From positions 1 through 39,358 of the forward strand of contig CALHGX010000037.1 in NCBI GenBank assembly GCA_938031185.1: a stretch of 39,358 nt of DNA, given 5' to 3'. This DNA comes from an uncultured bacterium (GTDB lineage: Bacteria > Verrucomicrobiota > Kiritimatiellia > CAIKKV01 > CALHGX01). The notes beneath the pieces were generated by a model, which saw only the letters and a program-made list of their open reading frames with translations, was not told the origin of the DNA and searched no databases. Positions 16,801 through 24,489 of the stretch are shown piece after piece (position 1 is the first letter of the stretch; each line of letters begins with the position of its first letter). Made by a program: the position numbers and the translations under genes.

Positions 16801-19026
16801 AGGCGGACGTATTCCCTCTCCATGCCGTTCAGCGCATGGCGCCATGCTCTTCAAGAAGACGTAAAATCGTTATTCTATCTCGCGCAAGCGGCCGCGGAGG
16901 ACCTGAAGGCCGCCGCAACCGCGGGCCGAGCGCGGCTCCTGGCCGCAGTGGATGCCGCCGGCGACTTCCCCGGCCAAGGCGGCCTCGCGGGTCTGCTTAA
17001 CTCCCTGGCCGTAGAATGGCCCGGCGTGCAGGCTCGGGTCCTGGCCATGGACGGTTCGGAGCCGCCGCCCCAACGCGTCGAGGCGCTTCTCTATGAGCTG
17101 GCCGACCATACGGCGGCGCGTTTTGTCCGCCGGCTGCACGGCCGGCGTCAAACGGCTGTCATTGTTCCGGCGGCGCTCGATTTGGCGGCAGAGCCGGTCA
17201 TGCACATCGGGCGCGACTGGGTGGTGTTGCTGACGGGCGGCGCCAGCGGTATCACGGCCCACGTGGCGCGGGCGCTGGCGGAGCGATTCCAACCCACCCT
17301 GATTCTGAGCGGCCGCTCCGCGCCTCCGCCTGATGAGGAGGCGCCGGCCACGCGCGGGATCGAGTCGCCCGCCCAACTGCGCCGCATCCTGGCGGACGGA
17401 TTGTCCGCTGCGGGGGGAGGCAAGCCCCCCATGGCGGCGATTGAGGCCGCATATCGCCGGCTGCGGCGCGAGCGGGAAATCCGCGCCACGCTGGCGGCGA
17501 TTCGCGCGACGGGCGCCCGCGTCGAGTATCGGCAGGCCGACGTGCGCGACGAGCACGCCTGCTCCGATTTGATCGCGGCTATCTACACGGAGTTCGGCCG
17601 GCTGGATGGCGTCGTTCACGGCGCCGGCGCGATCGAAGACAAACCCGTCGAGGACAAGACGCCGGAATCATTTGATCGCGTGTTCGACACGAAAGCCGAT
17701 GGGGCTTTTTTGCTGGCGGCCCATCTGCGCCTGGATTCGCTGAAGTTCGCCGTGTTTTTCTCCTCCATTGCCTATCTTGGGAACGCCGGCCAGAGCGACT
17801 ACGCCGCGGCCAACGGTGTGCTGAACGCGCTTGCTCGCGACCTGGACCGGCGCACGCCGGGCCGCGTGGTGTCTGTGCTCTGGGGCCCCTGGCGGGGCGC
17901 GGGCATGGCGTCGGAAGAAGTTCAGCGCCGCTTCGAAGCTCGCGGCGTCCAAATCATTCCCGAGGAGGCCGGCCGGCGATGCCTCGTGGATGAACTGCTT
18001 CACGGTCGCAAGGGCGACGTGGAGGTTCTTCTCGGTGATGCGCCATACGCGTCCGCTGCGGCGGGGCTCGCCGCAGGGCAGCCGGCTCTGCCCTTGATTG
18101 GCCAACTCCACTCCGTGGTCCGGCACAACGGGACGATCGAGGTCGTTTGCGTCTTGGATCCTTCTCGGCACGTCTATCTGCGCGATCACATGCTGGACGG
18201 AAAACCGGTGTTTCCGGTTGCCATGGCAATGGAACTGTTGGCGGAAACCGCCCGGGCGGCCGCTCCGGACGCCGAAGGCGAGATCGAAATTGCCGGCCTG
18301 GAAGTGCTGAACGGTATCGTGCTCGAAGAAGGAAAGCCGACGGCTTTGCGAGTCAGCGGGCAACGGACGGTTGGGGGGGACGCGGCCGGCAGGGATATGG
18401 CGCTGGCCATGCAAATCGTTTCGCCGGAGAAGTCCGGCCGCCTGCGCTATCGCGCCGAAGTCAGGCTCGGCGGCCGGGCCACTCCGCCGCCATTGGCCGC
18501 GTCGGACTTCACGGGGCTGGAGCCGTTTCATTTCAGCGTCGAGGAGGCGTACCGACAATGGCTGTTTCAGGGCCCCTGCTTCGCGGCCATCAGGTCCATC
18601 GAGGGCATTAGGCGCGATGCCATCGCGGGCACGCTGCAATCGGTAACGCCGGACGTGTGCCTGCGGGATGCGCCCGCAGGCAACTGGCTGCTCGATCCCA
18701 CAGTGGTGGATGCCTCCCTCCAGCTTGTGATCTTGTGGGAGCGCCATTGGAACGACATGACGCCGCTGCCCGTGCGGATTGACCGCTTTCTCCTTTTCCG
18801 CCCCCTTTCGGGACAGCCTGTGCGCTGTCTGGTCAGACCTGCGGTCGGCGACGAGGGGGACTCGCTGACGGCAACCATTTGCTATGCCGACATGCAGGGA
18901 CAGGTGCTTGCGGTTCTGGAGGGATTGCAGTGCGCCTGCTCCAGGGAATTGAACCGGTTGAGCGAACGCGGGCGTGCCCGGGCCGCCGGGGCCGACAGAG
19001 CGCCACGGCTGGAGGCGGGGCATTGA
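10894..19026 (+). CDS. Multidomain PUFA-synthase-like type I synthase: NPD-NPD-KS-AT-ACP-KR-DH
   Basis: About 2710 aa from ATG 10894; ATG 10900 or an upstream TTG are possible, and there is no clear Shine-Dalgarno. Domains in order: NPD/PfaD-like flavin barrel 1 (~3-260), barrel 2 (~336-640, ITQGPMTRV, GRECGGHVG, LLAGGI), ketosynthase (~696-1140, Cys884 in DAACASS, His1019 in VEAHGTGT, His1059 in MIGHTKG), acyltransferase (~1252-1560, GQGSQY, Ser1353 in GHSYGE, His1457 in CAFHSP, malonyl-like), linker with HEQVMQRLLETHRRVML, ACP (~1746-1830, Ser1781 in GIDSIKRVEI), ketoreductase (~1870-2330, TGGASGI, Ser2290/2291, Tyr2303 in YAAAN), dehydratase (~2395-2690, His2432 in HMLDGKPVFP, Asp2606 in DASLQ). 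It should build and fully or partly reduce an acyl chain iteratively. The ACP and KR resemble PfaA of PUFA and secondary-lipid synthases, but there is one ACP, not a tandem array, and the enoyl reductase is fused. No thioesterase is visible. Confidence 0.93.
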   Translation: MTMRNEFQLVAVSPPGQPDAALARAAAVAGEIGIVNGELAPSVEALRRALDALRGCPRERCGVRLDGSERDVATALLKAVPEHLGWVVFAGAESAVVSWRGPSLRDRGVRVVVEVFGVEQALAAEAAGADGVIAKGNEAGGWVGEETAFILLQRLRSAVRLPIWVQGGIGPHTVAAAYVGGAAGVVLDSQLALMRESPLPKTVKNGVARMDGTETVCLGEELSLPFRSFASRRSQVVAELQALASRLAAGTDVGTAVPMPTAWREAVRRRVSWTDAGLWPLGQDACLARPLAERYGSVGRAMHGLRSELRSHLRSVKRVDLLMEGSSWARAHDTAYPITQGPMTRVSDTPAFAREVAAAGGLPFLALGMQRATEIETLLAETCGCLGDRAWGVGLLGFLEAPLQDEQLAVVLKHRPPFALIAGGQPAQARRLEASGIRTYLHVPTPGLLTLFAEEGARRFVLEGRECGGHVGPLSSFVLWEQAARVLREAVPAGELGACHILLAGGIHDACSAAMAAACMAPAAERGVKVGVLMGTAYLFTREAVSSGAILEAFQRQALRCRHTALLETGPGHVVRCAPTPYTRAFAEQKARLQAEGASHEQVRAALETMNIGRLRLAAKGVRRRSQSGPELETVDEAGQLADGLYMLGQAAGLREKVCTVQELHRDISAGGTEILGKAARSAGESARRMDPRREGIAIVGMSCLLPGARDLDRFWTNVLNKTNAIREVPAERWDWKLYFDERREAADRVYARWGGFLDPIPFDPAAWGMPPSSLASIEPIQLLALETARAALRDAGYEDRPFPRENTSVIIGVSGGLAELGQNYVLRSALAARPDQPVLTGFNRKLPEWTEDSFAGILLNVIAGRIANRFDLGGPSFAVDAACASSLAAVYLACRELESGASDMTLVGGADTFQTPFNYLCFCKTQALSPRGRCRTFDHTADGTCISEGLSMLVLKRLADAELDGDRIYAVIRGVGASSDGRAKGLTAPSPEGQARALHRAYARAGVSPATVGLVEAHGTGTVAGDRAEIESLRRVFDEAGTASHAVALGSVKSMIGHTKGAAGVTGLLKVALALHHKVLPATLGVEKPNESLAGGALYANTETRPWLHSSPNHPRRAAVSAFGFGGANYHVVAEEYNGPASRAATAQWPCELFLWRGDSVAIVLQHLGDLWAALKAGAQPTLKDLSFTLWRKAQRTAEGVCLAMVASSLEDLTAKIETVRGKLAAEPTTPIWDPAAGYFTPRRLARDAGLAFLFPGQGSQYPDMLRELAVHFHEVREAFETADRVLAGRFDRPLSSFVFPPPRFSDEEERAVRKAITATNVAQPALGAAAVGLADLLRALNVRPAFCAGHSYGEYAALCAAGCLTPERLFDISESRGRFIMEESRGDLGAMAAVEAGEQETRSLVAGIRDLWIANLNSPRQTIVSGSKTAVAEALKRVEAQGVAGQPLPVACAFHSPLVAPAKERLKSFLGGIRFEAPRARVFSNTTGAEYAADPESIRAQLAEHLVSPVRFVAEIEAMYAAGARVFLEVGPRQVLSGLVEQILAGRERFVAPVDPRKRPGLEGFLHLIAQLAAHGTAVDLDRLFEGRRPREHALDRLKEETRDNAQPATAWLVDGGRAVPLRDAGFMARSVPPASTLSLATNPQEPTMPLSRDVPSPAPARNAAPAVAALLQTHEQVMQRLLETHRRVMLAALGKTEPPERAAVETRPSPGQPEVAAEPAAPVAGSGDPIGSAAPTTSAGSVDVIRREVLRIVAERTGYPPDMLDLDADLEADLGIDSIKRVEIAGRLRKAFPQIGATAETSKVGNLAHLRTLRSLIDRIASAPTGEEKSSGAGGSGAAEGPVSAPSGTCAEVRSPAENRQAGAGGHVPRFIMQLEDAAPSAVAAPQTDGVFLITDDENGLADAMAEALRNQGARAAIVSAREGRQGAAPRYQAKFDGPDSLRLLVAAVRKAEGRITGIVHLLPLRRRTYSLSMPFSAWRHALQEDVKSLFYLAQAAAEDLKAAATAGRARLLAAVDAAGDFPGQGGLAGLLNSLAVEWPGVQARVLAMDGSEPPPQRVEALLYELADHTAARFVRRLHGRRQTAVIVPAALDLAAEPVMHIGRDWVVLLTGGASGITAHVARALAERFQPTLILSGRSAPPPDEEAPATRGIESPAQLRRILADGLSAAGGGKPPMAAIEAAYRRLRREREIRATLAAIRATGARVEYRQADVRDEHACSDLIAAIYTEFGRLDGVVHGAGAIEDKPVEDKTPESFDRVFDTKADGAFLLAAHLRLDSLKFAVFFSSIAYLGNAGQSDYAAANGVLNALARDLDRRTPGRVVSVLWGPWRGAGMASEEVQRRFEARGVQIIPEEAGRRCLVDELLHGRKGDVEVLLGDAPYASAAAGLAAGQPALPLIGQLHSVVRHNGTIEVVCVLDPSRHVYLRDHMLDGKPVFPVAMAMELLAETARAAAPDAEGEIEIAGLEVLNGIVLEEGKPTALRVSGQRTVGGDAAGRDMALAMQIVSPEKSGRLRYRAEVRLGGRATPPPLAASDFTGLEPFHFSVEEAYRQWLFQGPCFAAIRSIEGIRRDAIAGTLQSVTPDVCLRDAPAGNWLLDPTVVDASLQLVILWERHWNDMTPLPVRIDRFLLFRPLSGQPVRCLVRPAVGDEGDSLTATICYADMQGQVLAVLEGLQCACSRELNRLSERGRARAAGADRAPRLEAGH

Positions 19027-19079
19027 TGAAGAACTTGCCGGCCGGGATTTTCTCCGGGCCGCGACGGGAAAGTTCCTAA

Positions 19080-19403
19080 ATGGGTTGGTTCGGTTCAAGA
19101 ACAGTCTCCGGCACGAATGAGCCCCTGCTGGACGAAGTCATTCTCGCCATTCGTCAGGCAGGGGGGTGGGGCGACGGCGACACGGCGGAATCCATCCGTC
19201 CGGACGCCCTTCTCGGCGCCGATCTGGGCCTGAGTTCCATTGCCGTGGCGCGGCTGGCAAGCATCCTGCAGAAGCGCCGCGGCCGCGATCCGTTGCCGTT
19301 CCACACCCTTTTTGTGAAGCCGGACGGCACGATGGTTCAGGACATTCGAGTCCGGGACGTGGTCGAGTTCCTGAGGCGGCGCTCGAACGAAACGCCGCCA
19401 TGA
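19080..19403 (+). CDS. Free-standing acyl carrier protein
   Basis: A 107-aa protein. It has the four-helix carrier pattern with ADLGLSSIAVARLASIL at residues 47-63. Ser53 is the expected phosphopantetheine site; the usual preceding Asp is Ser52 here. The N-terminal helix is LLDEVILAIRQAG and the C-terminal helix VRDVVEFLRRR. GGGAAAG lies ~8 bases before ATG 19080. It follows the large synthase by 53 bp and its stop overlaps the GNAT gene start (ATGA). It probably carries an acyl chain for the synthase or hands it to the downstream acyltransferase. DSL-to-SSI variation is seen in some dedicated carrier proteins, so function is likely, though modification should not be assumed. Confidence 0.82.
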   Translation: MGWFGSRTVSGTNEPLLDEVILAIRQAGGWGDGDTAESIRPDALLGADLGLSSIAVARLASILQKRRGRDPLPFHTLFVKPDGTMVQDIRVRDVVEFLRRRSNETPP

Positions 19404-20473
19404 GCGCCGCCCCGCCACCGTGCGCGCCCCGGCCGGCGACCGTTGCTGATATGGGCGAGATTGCCGAACTTCTGCATCGAATCTTCGGCACGCGCCAGAC
19501 CGTCGAGTTCCTGCGCTGGAAACTCACCGGACTCGCCGGACAATTGATCGGCTCGATCGTCCTGGCGGCGAACGCCCGAATCGTCGGCTTTCTCGGGCAG
19601 ATTCCGGTGCGAGTTCGCGTCATGGGGCGTGACGTCTCAGCGGCTCAGGGTACGGATGTGGGCCTCCTCGAGGAATACCGGCGGCTCGACACGTTCCTCA
19701 GCATGGTTCAAGCCTCAGCGCGGGCGATGTGTGCGGCGGGCGTGTCGCTGGCGTATGGAACCGCGAACGCCACGGCTGGCCCCCTGGCGGCGAAACTCCT
19801 TAGCCCCATGCAAGTGGCGTCCGTTCCTCTCCTCGTCAGGCCGCTTTCAGCCGAGAACCGCTCCCTCGGCGCGGTCGCCCGCATGCTCGCGCGGCTCCTT
19901 TCCGCCGGCGAGCGGCTGTGCCCCGTCAAGCCGGCGCGCCCGCTCGACGGCGTTCGCCTGGGCCGGGTCGCGCGGTTCGATGCGCGGTTCGACCGTTTCT
20001 GGAAGGAGGTGTGCGACGATTATCCGGTGGCGGTGGTTCGCGATGCCGCGCACTTGAACTGGCGGTATGTGAATGTGCCGGGTCTCGTGTACGAGCGGCT
20101 CTGCGTCGAAAGTGCCGATGCAAGCCGCATCGAAGGGTATGCGGTTCTGGGGTTGCGCCGTCGTGGCGGTTTGCTCCGCGGATGCATTGCGGACCTCGTT
20201 ACAGCCCGAAAGGGCGACCCCGGCATCGGATCGTTGCTCATTCGCGCGGCTGTGGATTGGTTTCGCGCCCAGGCCGCGGACGTCGCCGAAGCATGGGCGT
20301 TTCCGCACACCCATTTGCGGCGTTTGCTGGTCCGCCACGGGTTCATTTCCCGCCGCACGGGACCGGGCGGCTTGCATGTCAGCGCACTGGCGTCCGGCGC
20401 GAAGGCCGATGTGACGGCGGCAGGCCATGCGCGGAACTGGTTTCTATCCATGGGGGATAGCGACACGGTGTGA
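19400..20473 (+). CDS. GNAT-superfamily acyltransferase
   Basis: A 357-aa protein starting at ATG 19400, which overlaps the stop of the carrier protein gene. Residues ~10-120 look like a GNAT fold (ATVADMGEIAELLHRIFG; IVGFLGQIPVRVRV; EEYRRLDTFLSMVQ). The second half has a further GNAT-like unit, with HLNWRYVNVPGLVYERL followed by GYAVLGLR, CIADLVTARKGDPGIGSLLI and HTHLRRLLVRHGF. Two-part GNAT proteins of this length occur in polysaccharide and envelope-lipid clusters. Coupling to an ACP gene suggests that the donor may be an acyl-ACP rather than acetyl-CoA, but the acceptor is unknown. No signal peptide; probably cytoplasmic. Confidence 0.7.
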   Translation: MSAAPPPCAPRPATVADMGEIAELLHRIFGTRQTVEFLRWKLTGLAGQLIGSIVLAANARIVGFLGQIPVRVRVMGRDVSAAQGTDVGLLEEYRRLDTFLSMVQASARAMCAAGVSLAYGTANATAGPLAAKLLSPMQVASVPLLVRPLSAENRSLGAVARMLARLLSAGERLCPVKPARPLDGVRLGRVARFDARFDRFWKEVCDDYPVAVVRDAAHLNWRYVNVPGLVYERLCVESADASRIEGYAVLGLRRRGGLLRGCIADLVTARKGDPGIGSLLIRAAVDWFRAQAADVAEAWAFPHTHLRRLLVRHGFISRRTGPGGLHVSALASGAKADVTAAGHARNWFLSMGDSDTV

Positions 20474-20517
20474 TGGTGTGCAAGACGGGATTCAAGCGTC
20501 GAGCGGCGTGAGCGGGC

Positions 20518-22287
20518 ATGTTGCGCTTTGTGAAACTTGAAAGAAGGAACCCGGCTTCCTGGCCCGGAAGAGGGCTTGCGTTTCTCGCCTTTGGCTTGGT
20601 GTGCGCCGTGTATGTCGCAACGGCGGCTACGCTGCATCCGTCCGTTTTCTGGTCACCTGACGAAGGCGCCAAGTTCATCCAGATGCACAGTCGGATGATA
20701 AAATCGGCCGCGCCGCACCGCATTTCCTACGGCGGCGCGAAGGCCGATCCCTTTTTCGCCTACTATCCAGCCGCGCCGATCTATCCTCAACCGCTCCGGC
20801 CGTCAGGTGTGCGCCGTCATTGGCCGGAAACCTTCCCGGCGCTCTCGCTCCCGTTTTTCAAGCTGCTCGGTCCCCGGGGCTTGTACGTCATTCCGTTGGT
20901 CTCCGGCGTTCTGGCGACGGCCCTGGCGGGCGTTCTGGCGCGGCGCCTGGCGGCCGGCACCGCCGTTCCGGCCATGCTGTTGGCCGGATGGGCCTCGCCT
21001 TTGTACTTCCATTCCGCGCTGTTTCTCGAACACAGCCTTGCTTGCGCGCTGGCGTTGAGCGCGTTGTGCCTCGGCGGCGCGGCGACCGAGGGATCCGTCC
21101 GGCAACGACGGATTCGCGGCATCGGCGCGGCGGTCTGCCTGGCGGGATTTTTTGCCGTGCGCGACGAGGCGGTTCTGCTTTTTGCTGCGCTCGGCAGCGC
21201 GGCCGTTTTCCTTGCGCGGCGGCGCGCCGCCATGGTCGCGGGACTGGCGGCGGGGATGCTCGCGGCGCTCGTTAGCCGAATGGATGAGGGCCGCATGACG
21301 GCTTTGATCGGCGACGCGGCCAATGCTCTGGCGGGTCTGCGAGACCCGCAGTTGTGGGCGGCGCTGCCGCGGCATGTCCTGCATGTGCTCGTCAACAACC
21401 CGGAGCAGTTCGGCGTGCCGCTGCCGCCGGAGTGGGCGGTTGTCGCCCTGTTCGGGCTCGTGCTGTGCGCCCTCTCGCCGGTGGTGGTCCCGCAGCGCCG
21501 GTTCGTTTGCTGGCTGGTCGGCGCGGGTCTCATATCCGCGAGCGCCACCCACGGGCTATGTTTGCCGGACCGCTACCGCGCGATTCACGGACTCCTGCTG
21601 CCCATGCCCAGCATGGCGCTCGCCTGGCTGCCTGCGCCGGACGGCGCCGGGCCGAAAGGCCCGGAGGAGCGATTTCTCAGGGCGACGCTCTCGCTGCTGC
21701 TGATCCTGCATGTGGGCGCCACCTGGCTGTTACGCCGGCCGGCCGGCGGCCCGGAGTGGGGTCTGCGGTATGCCATGGTCGCGTATCTGTTGGCGGCCGT
21801 GCTGGGCGCCGTCGCGATCGTACGCTTCGTCCGCGTCGAGCGGGGCGTGCGACGCGCCGCCAGTCTCGGTCTTGCCGCGGCGCTGCTGATATTGTCGTGC
21901 GGCTACGGCGTGCGGGGCATCTTCGAGCTCCAGGTGACCAAGCGCGATCTCAGCGCGTTCGAGCGCGAAATACGAAAGGCAAACATTCCGTTGCTCACCG
22001 ACCGGTGGTGGCTGGCGGCGGCGCTGGCGCCCACCTTCGTCGAGACCGAATTCTACACCCTCAATCCGGGAACCGATCCGTCTCTGTGGTTGGAGCAGAT
22101 CGGGTCTCGCGCGCCGGTTTTTCTTTACGTGAGTTACAACACCCCGCCTCATGCTGTTGCCGCCGACGGCTTTGCTGCGTTTCTGGTTCAGCGGCGCGCG
22201 ATTCAGGAGATGACATTTTCGCGTTTCGAGGTGAGCAGCAATTCAGGCGCCGGCGCCCGGAGGTCGGGGCGATATCTCGGGGATTGA
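20518..22287 (+). CDS. Polytopic membrane glycosyltransferase-like protein (GT-C type)
   Basis: A 589-aa integral membrane protein. The first helix (residues ~18-38, GLAFLAFGLVCAVYVATAAT) is followed by a loop holding FWSPDEGAKFIQM, the acidic DE pair placed as in GT-C enzymes of the ArnT/PMT kind. About ten further helices follow (YVIPLVSGVLATALAGVLA; FLEHSLACALALSALCLGG), then a C-terminal extracytoplasmic region of ~120 residues with FLYVSYNTPPHAV. GT-C enzymes use polyprenyl-phosphate sugars on the outer side of the inner membrane. Overall similarity to a named family is not obvious to me, so the sugar and acceptor are unknown. It lies 44 bp after the acyltransferase gene and 7 bp before the DUF2723 gene, clearly in one operon. 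Confidence 0.68.
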   Translation: MLRFVKLERRNPASWPGRGLAFLAFGLVCAVYVATAATLHPSVFWSPDEGAKFIQMHSRMIKSAAPHRISYGGAKADPFFAYYPAAPIYPQPLRPSGVRRHWPETFPALSLPFFKLLGPRGLYVIPLVSGVLATALAGVLARRLAAGTAVPAMLLAGWASPLYFHSALFLEHSLACALALSALCLGGAATEGSVRQRRIRGIGAAVCLAGFFAVRDEAVLLFAALGSAAVFLARRRAAMVAGLAAGMLAALVSRMDEGRMTALIGDAANALAGLRDPQLWAALPRHVLHVLVNNPEQFGVPLPPEWAVVALFGLVLCALSPVVVPQRRFVCWLVGAGLISASATHGLCLPDRYRAIHGLLLPMPSMALAWLPAPDGAGPKGPEERFLRATLSLLLILHVGATWLLRRPAGGPEWGLRYAMVAYLLAAVLGAVAIVRFVRVERGVRRAASLGLAAALLILSCGYGVRGIFELQVTKRDLSAFEREIRKANIPLLTDRWWLAAALAPTFVETEFYTLNPGTDPSLWLEQIGSRAPVFLYVSYNTPPHAVAADGFAAFLVQRRAIQEMTFSRFEVSSNSGAGARRSGRYLGD

Positions 22288-22294
22288 ACCGGAG

Positions 22295-23848
22295 ATGAAG
22301 ACAACGGCGGCCGACGCAAGGAAGGGATCTTCCGATCCGATCGGTTCCTCTCGCGGGCGGACGGCCGAATCTCGGCCTGTGAATCCCGCCCTGCTTGGCG
22401 GGCTGGTCTTTCTCGCCCCCTTCGCCCTGTACTTCAACACCATGGCGCCCACCGTGTACGGGCTGGACAGCGCGGAACTGACCACGGGGGCGTACACGCT
22501 CGGAATTATCCATAGTCCGGGTTCGCCGCTGTTTCTTCTGGTCGGCCGGCTTTTTTGCTTTCTTCCGTTCGGCGATGTGGGATGGCGCGTGAATTTGGTC
22601 TCCGTGGTGTGCGGCGCGCTGACGGCGTCGTTCGTGTATGCGGCGATGCGGCGGATTACCGGCCGCCCCTGGATCGGCGTGGCGACGGCATGGCTGCTGG
22701 CGGCGTCCTATTATGTTTGGGTGTGGGCCGTGGTGGCGGAGCTGTACGCCCCGCACCTGTGCTTCGTCTCCGCCCTGCTATGGCTGGTCGTGAAGTGGCG
22801 CGACACGCGGCGCGACGGACTGCTTTGGGCGGCCGGCGCTTTGGCGGGAATGGGGATGGGCAACCACACGGCCTTGGCGCTGGTCGGCCCCGGTGTCGCG
22901 TGGCTGGTTCTGGCCGCCGATCCGGCGATCTGGAGGCAGCCCCGGCGCTGGGTTGGGCCCGGCCTGACGGCACTGGCCGCCTTCGTGGCCATTTTCCTCT
23001 ATTTGCCGATCCGCCATGCGGCCCGACCGCCAGTGGATTACGTGCGCGACTATTTTCCTCATGTGGACCTGTTCTCGCTGAAAGGATGGTTTTGGATGAT
23101 ACGCGGAGGCATGTTCGAGTCGCTGTTCTTCAGCGTTCCGCCGGCTGAAATTGCCGGCCATCTCCGCCGACTGGTCGCGCAACTCCTGGCGAACTTCGGC
23201 ATTCTCGCGGCGGCTTTGAGCGGCCTGGGTTTGGCGTGCGGGCTGGCGAACCGACGCAGCCGGCGCCATGTCGCGATCATGTGCATGCTGCTTCTTTTCT
23301 GCCATTCCGGCTTCTATCTGGCTTATGGAGCCTTGGACAAGGATTGGATGCACTCGGTGAGCTATCTGGTCGTCGCGCTGCTCTTCGGGATGGGGTTGGA
23401 TGCCCTGGCGGGACGAGTCCGGCCGGCTGGGGTGGTCCCGCTTCTTGCGGCGCTATTGGTGGTGAAGCAGGCGTGGTTCAACTATTCCTACGCGGACCTC
23501 AGCCGCGATTGGTCCGCCCGCCGCACGGGCGAGACCATTATGGGCATTATGAACCGCGGGGCATTGTATATCGGCATGTGGGAGCATGTGCCGATCTTGG
23601 AGTATTTGCAGGTGGTGGAGGGGCAGCGACCCGACGTGCGGCTGGTCAACGGCGTTTTCGTTGGCCCTGCCGGCGCGACTCACTTTGCCAGCGAGGCGTA
23701 CGCCCGCGGCCGGTCCGTTTACACCACCGCCAAAGACCTGTTTTCCGAGGACTTCGTCCTCACTCTCTTGCCTGAGGGCCTTTGCTATCGGGTCGAGCCG
23801 CGCGCTGTCCCTCCGGTGGCCCCCCCGCCAGTTCCGGCAGGACGGTGA
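22295..23848 (+). CDS. DUF2723 family membrane protein (TMEM260-like, probable glycosyltransferase)
   Basis: A 517-aa polytopic membrane protein recognisable as DUF2723. Helix 1 (LLGGLVFLAPFALYFNTMAP) leads into TVYGLDSAELTTGAYTLGI and the characteristic IIHSPGSPLFLLVGRLF, then ELYAPHLCFVSALLW, GMGMGNHTALALV and FLYLPIRHAARPPVDY. The Asp in GLDSAEL lies where GT-C enzymes hold the catalytic acid. The animal relative TMEM260 is an O-mannosyltransferase; bacterial members are poorly studied. GGAG abuts ATG 22295, which is close for a Shine-Dalgarno. It is the last gene of the first lipid operon. With the preceding GT-C-like protein it could glycosylate a lipid or exported protein. Confidence 0.85.
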   Translation: MKTTAADARKGSSDPIGSSRGRTAESRPVNPALLGGLVFLAPFALYFNTMAPTVYGLDSAELTTGAYTLGIIHSPGSPLFLLVGRLFCFLPFGDVGWRVNLVSVVCGALTASFVYAAMRRITGRPWIGVATAWLLAASYYVWVWAVVAELYAPHLCFVSALLWLVVKWRDTRRDGLLWAAGALAGMGMGNHTALALVGPGVAWLVLAADPAIWRQPRRWVGPGLTALAAFVAIFLYLPIRHAARPPVDYVRDYFPHVDLFSLKGWFWMIRGGMFESLFFSVPPAEIAGHLRRLVAQLLANFGILAAALSGLGLACGLANRRSRRHVAIMCMLLLFCHSGFYLAYGALDKDWMHSVSYLVVALLFGMGLDALAGRVRPAGVVPLLAALLVVKQAWFNYSYADLSRDWSARRTGETIMGIMNRGALYIGMWEHVPILEYLQVVEGQRPDVRLVNGVFVGPAGATHFASEAYARGRSVYTTAKDLFSEDFVLTLLPEGLCYRVEPRAVPPVAPPPVPAGR

Positions 23849-24174
23849 TGGCTTGCCGCGCGACACGACAAGCACGGGACGGCGAAAATCCTTCGGGTTT
23901 TCGAAGAAAGGGCGGCGATGCTTGCGCAGGCCCCCCGGCGCAAGGCGAGGCCCTCGGACCGACGATCGACATCCGGCCCTTTGGGCGGGGGTGTGCCGCC
24001 CAGTGGTCAATTGGTCCCCACGGGCCGCACGGGAGCAGCCCACATCGCGAAGAGCGCCTGAATCGAATTCTCACAGACGTCCAATAGCGATCTTATCGGC
24101 GCGCAGTTGACTGCCACGGTGAGTTGTTATTCGTCGGAAGACGCTCAAACGGGTAGCGTCCGCAGGCGATCGGC
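23849..24174. other. Non-coding gap between the two lipid operons
   Basis: I find no convincing gene in these 326 bp. Open frames on both strands have low-complexity arginine/proline/glycine content and no recognisable features. A 9-bp hairpin with a 3-nt loop (CGAAAATCC / GGGTTTTCG) lies at 23883-23903, 34 bp after the DUF2723 stop. It lacks a T tract, so it could be an mRNA 3'-end structure rather than an intrinsic terminator. TTGACT at 24107-24112 with TATTCG at 24128-24133 is a possible promoter for the next operon, but the 15-bp spacing is short. The region is less GC-rich from 24062 onward, which fits a promoter. Confidence 0.35.
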
Positions 24175-24489
24175 ATGGCTTCTGAAACGAAACTGATCAA
24201 AGTGGGACGGCAGGGCGTGCAGGTCCGCAACGCTCGGGTGCCCGCTTCGTTTTTCCGCCACCAGCAGCCCGGCAAACGTTTCGTTGTGCTGGTGGAGGGA
24301 GAGCGACGGCTGATGCACGTCCGCGCGTCGGATCTCGATGCCATCCTGCGCGCGTACCGAGAGTATGCGCAGGAGCGGAAGGGCCGTCGCGGTACGACGA
24401 GAGCTGACACGTGGCCAGTTGCCGCTCCTGTATCGCCGGGAAGGTGGCGCGCCCGCAAGGACGAGCGGAGGGGACCATGCGAAGGATAG
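24175..24489 (+). CDS. Small protein of unknown function with the FFxHxxPGxRFVV domain (copy A)
   Basis: A 104-aa basic protein. Residues 7-65 form a compact domain with RVPASFFRHQQPGKRFVV and MHVRASDLDAILRAYREYA; the tail (66-104) is Arg/Pro-rich and looks disordered. I do not recognise the family. The same 59-residue domain occurs without gaps, with 28 identical positions, in the minus-strand gene at 30952-31524, which shows that it is a real coding gene. No signal peptide or membrane helix. It is the first gene of a three-gene operon; the next gene starts 13 bases before its stop, and the synthase follows. The strand pattern with a C-terminal helix could suit a small binding protein, but no function is shown. 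Confidence 0.75.
   Translation: MASETKLIKVGRQGVQVRNARVPASFFRHQQPGKRFVVLVEGERRLMHVRASDLDAILRAYREYAQERKGRRGTTRADTWPVAAPVSPGRWRARKDERRGPCEG

Noticed and set aside
10834-19098. Long minus-strand open frames (10834-12303, 12328-14340, 17668-19098) under the large synthase
   Set aside because: The plus frame encodes continuous catalytic domains with intact motifs. The antisense products show no family features and follow from codon bias.
23760-24087. Short frames on both strands in the gap after the DUF2723 gene
   Set aside because: They have low-complexity Arg/Pro/Gly content, no Shine-Dalgarno and no homologous feature I can name.
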